Source: Streptococcus parasanguinis
GTDB lineage: Bacteria > Bacillota > Bacilli > Lactobacillales > Streptococcaceae
Assembly (NCBI RefSeq): GCF_001073155.1
Contig: NZ_JVEE01000026.1
Location: 1 to 64,000 of the forward strand
DNA: 64,000 bases
Direction of reading: 5' to 3'
A program made the position numbers and the translations under genes. The notes under the pieces were generated by a model. The model was given only the letters and a program-made list of their open reading frames with translations. It was not told the origin of the DNA and did not search any database. Of the stretch, positions 62,408 to 64,000 are shown one piece after another (position 1 is the stretch's first letter; each line of letters starts with the position of its first letter).

Positions 62408-63637
62408 ATGTCTACACACCCAATTCATGTTTTCTCAGAAATTGGAAAACTGAAAAAAGTTTGTTTGCACCGTCCAGGTAAAGAGTTGGAAAACTTGATG
62501 CCTGACTATCTTGAACGTCTTCTTTTTGATGATATTCCATTCTTGGAAGATGCTCAAAAAGAACACGACGCATTTGCTGAAGCACTTCGTAACGAAGGAA
62601 TCGAAGTACTTTATCTTGAACAGTTGGCTGCTGAGTCATTGACTTCTCCAGAAATTCGCGATCAGTTCATCGAAGAATACCTTGAAGAAGCGAACATTCG
62701 TGGACGCCAAACAAAAATTGCGATCCGTGAATTGCTTCACAGCATTGAAGACAACCAAGAATTGGTTGAAAAAACAATGGAAGGGGTTCAAAAAGCTGAA
62801 CTTCCAGAAATTCCTGAAGAAGCAAAAGGATTGACAGACCTTGTTGAATCTGACTATCCATTTGCTATCGACCCAATGACAAACTTGTACTTCACACGTG
62901 ACCCATTTGCAACAATTGGTAATGCAGTATCATTGAACCACATGTACGCAGATACACGTAACCGTGAAACTTTGTATGGTAAATACATCTTCAAATACCA
63001 CCCTGTTTACGGTGGAAAAGTTGAACTTGTCTACAACCGTGAAGAAGATACTCGTATCGAAGGTGGAGATGAGTTGGTACTTTCTAAAGATGTATTGGCA
63101 GTTGGTATCTCACAACGTACTGATGCTGCATCAATCGAAAAATTGTTGGTAAACATCTTCAAGAAGAACGTTGGCTTCAAGAAAGTATTGGCCTTCGAAT
63201 TTGCTAACAACCGTAAATTCATGCACTTGGATACAGTATTCACAATGGTGGACTACGATAAATTCACAATCCACCCAGAAATCCAAGGTAACCTTCGCGT
63301 CTTCTCTGTAACTTATGAAAACGAACAATTGAAGATCGTTGAAGAAAAAGGTGATTTGGCTGAATTGCTTGCTGAAAACCTTGGTGTTGAAAAAGTTACA
63401 TTGATTCCATGTGGAGGTGGCAACGTCGTTGCTGCTGCACGTGAACAATGGAACGACGGATCAAATACTCTTACAATCGCACCAGGTGTGGTAGTAGTAT
63501 ACGACCGTAACACTGTTACCAACAAGAAATTAGAAGAATACGGACTTCGTTTGATTAAGATCCGCGGAAGTGAATTGGTTCGCGGTCGTGGTGGACCTCG
63601 TTGTATGTCAATGCCATTCGAACGTGAAGAAATCTAA
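62408..63637 (+). CDS. arcA: Arginine deiminase
   Basis: 409 aa. [22 protein letters not shown] start, [22 protein letters not shown], and the catalytic Cys in [13 protein letters not shown] near the C-terminus. Converts arginine to citrulline and ammonia, raising pH and feeding ATP formation through ArcB and ArcC. AAAAGGAGG before the ATG. Codon use strongly biased (CGT, AAA, GTT), indicating high expression. Confidence 0.97.
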   Translation: MSTHPIHVFSEIGKLKKVCLHRPGKELENLMPDYLERLLFDDIPFLEDAQKEHDAFAEALRNEGIEVLYLEQLAAESLTSPEIRDQFIEEYLEEANIRGRQTKIAIRELLHSIEDNQELVEKTMEGVQKAELPEIPEEAKGLTDLVESDYPFAIDPMTNLYFTRDPFATIGNAVSLNHMYADTRNRETLYGKYIFKYHPVYGGKVELVYNREEDTRIEGGDELVLSKDVLAVGISQRTDAASIEKLLVNIFKKNVGFKKVLAFEFANNRKFMHLDTVFTMVDYDKFTIHPEIQGNLRVFSVTYENEQLKIVEEKGDLAELLAENLGVEKVTLIPCGGGNVVAAAREQWNDGSNTLTIAPGVVVVYDRNTVTNKKLEEYGLRLIKIRGSELVRGRGGPRCMSMPFEREEI

Positions 63638-63658
63638 TCATCCTTCCATAGGTTAGAC

Positions 63659-63682
63659 GGGCTCAGTGTCTAAACTGAGCCC
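63659..63682 (+). other. arcA-arcB intercistronic hairpin
   Basis: GGGCTCAGT / ACTGAGCCC perfect 9-bp stem, loop GTCTAA, with no U tract. It is probably a processing or stability element rather than a full terminator. Confidence 0.65.
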
Positions 63683-63732
63683 TCTAAACTGGTTGACAGG
63701 ATCCAATCAAGCATAATAAAAGGAGATAATTA

Positions 63733-64000
63733 ATGACAACTTCAGTATTCCAAGGACGTAGCTTTTTAGCAGAAAAAGACTTTACACGTGCAGAGTTAGA
63801 ATACCTTATCGGACTTTCAGCTCACTTGAAAGACCTTAAAAAACGCAACATTGACCACCGCTACCTAGCTGGTAAAAACATTGCGCTTTTGTTTGAAAAA
63901 ACTTCAACTCGTACTCGTGCAGCCTTCACTACTGCAGCCATCGACCTTGGTGCTCACCCAGAATACCTTGGTGCAAACGACATCCAGCTTGGTAAAAAAG
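63733..64000 (+). CDS. arcB: Ornithine carbamoyltransferase, partial
   Basis: First 89 codons only; the gene runs off the window. [18 protein letters not shown] start and the carbamoyl-phosphate loop STRTR ([16 protein letters not shown]) identify it. In this operon it runs catabolically: citrulline plus phosphate to ornithine and carbamoyl phosphate. AAAGGAG before the ATG. Confidence 0.95.
   Translation, partial: MTTSVFQGRSFLAEKDFTRAELEYLIGLSAHLKDLKKRNIDHRYLAGKNIALLFEKTSTRTRAAFTTAAIDLGAHPEYLGANDIQLGKK

Overview
The window is a low-GC Firmicute chromosome segment. Gene order and protein sequences point to an oral streptococcus of the mitis/sanguinis type. Evidence: pbp2B-recR-ddl-murF, glmU-nudF-macP-mtnN, comEA-comEC behind a perfect SigX (ComX) box, two long AliA/AliB-type peptide-binding lipoproteins, and a Crp/Fnr regulator (flp) directly upstream of arcA-arcB, as in S. 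gordonii/S. sanguinis. This is inference; no rRNA lies in the window to settle the species. No tRNA, CRISPR array, prophage or complete insertion sequence was recognised.

Layout. 0-4.5 kb: an Rpn-type nuclease, a flavin reductase, a VIT-type ion transporter and a DHA2-type efflux pump. Two promoters here share an unusual palindromic operator. 4.7-9 kb: an orphan EIIC-like permease overlapping a DUF915 hydrolase, then two lipoproteins. 9-18 kb: a Bce-type ABC transporter, a peptide-binding lipoprotein, a PadR operon with two paralogous membrane proteins, and an APC amino-acid permease. 18-24.4 kb is the accessory region: a DUF2829 (Tad2-like) protein with a short-chain dehydrogenase, a decayed ORF, an AT-rich MacB-type ABC transporter, and an immunity-gene cassette (SUKH protein, broken Imm51, DUF6707-like protein) lying between two Nudix gene copies.

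24.7-45 kb is mostly core. It holds the glmU operon, nth, aliB-like, exoA, DUF3290/DUF421, pbp2B-recR, ddl, murF-nudix, three tandem TIGR02206 membrane proteins, prfC and a CorA-like transporter. 45.1-47.7 kb has a long structured leader ahead of a cshA-type RNA helicase that begins with TTG, then a possible small ORF/RNA. 47.8-64 kb holds an aldose epimerase, trmN6/GIY-YIG, a P-type ATPase, plsC, comEA/comEC, holA, sodA, a HerA-like ATPase, a beta-lactamase-fold serine hydrolase, and flp-arcA-arcB (arcB cut by the window end).

Shared themes. An intergenic mosaic repeat of about 175-300 bp occurs four times (one cut by the window start), with conserved ends and variable cores. Many promoters are extended -10 type (TGnTATAAT). 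At least two genes look leaderless. Peptidoglycan and division genes (glmU, macP, pbp2B, ddl, murF) are spread over several operons. Arginine deiminase genes sit behind a perfect catabolite-response element. All functional calls rest on motifs and family knowledge; no database search was run.
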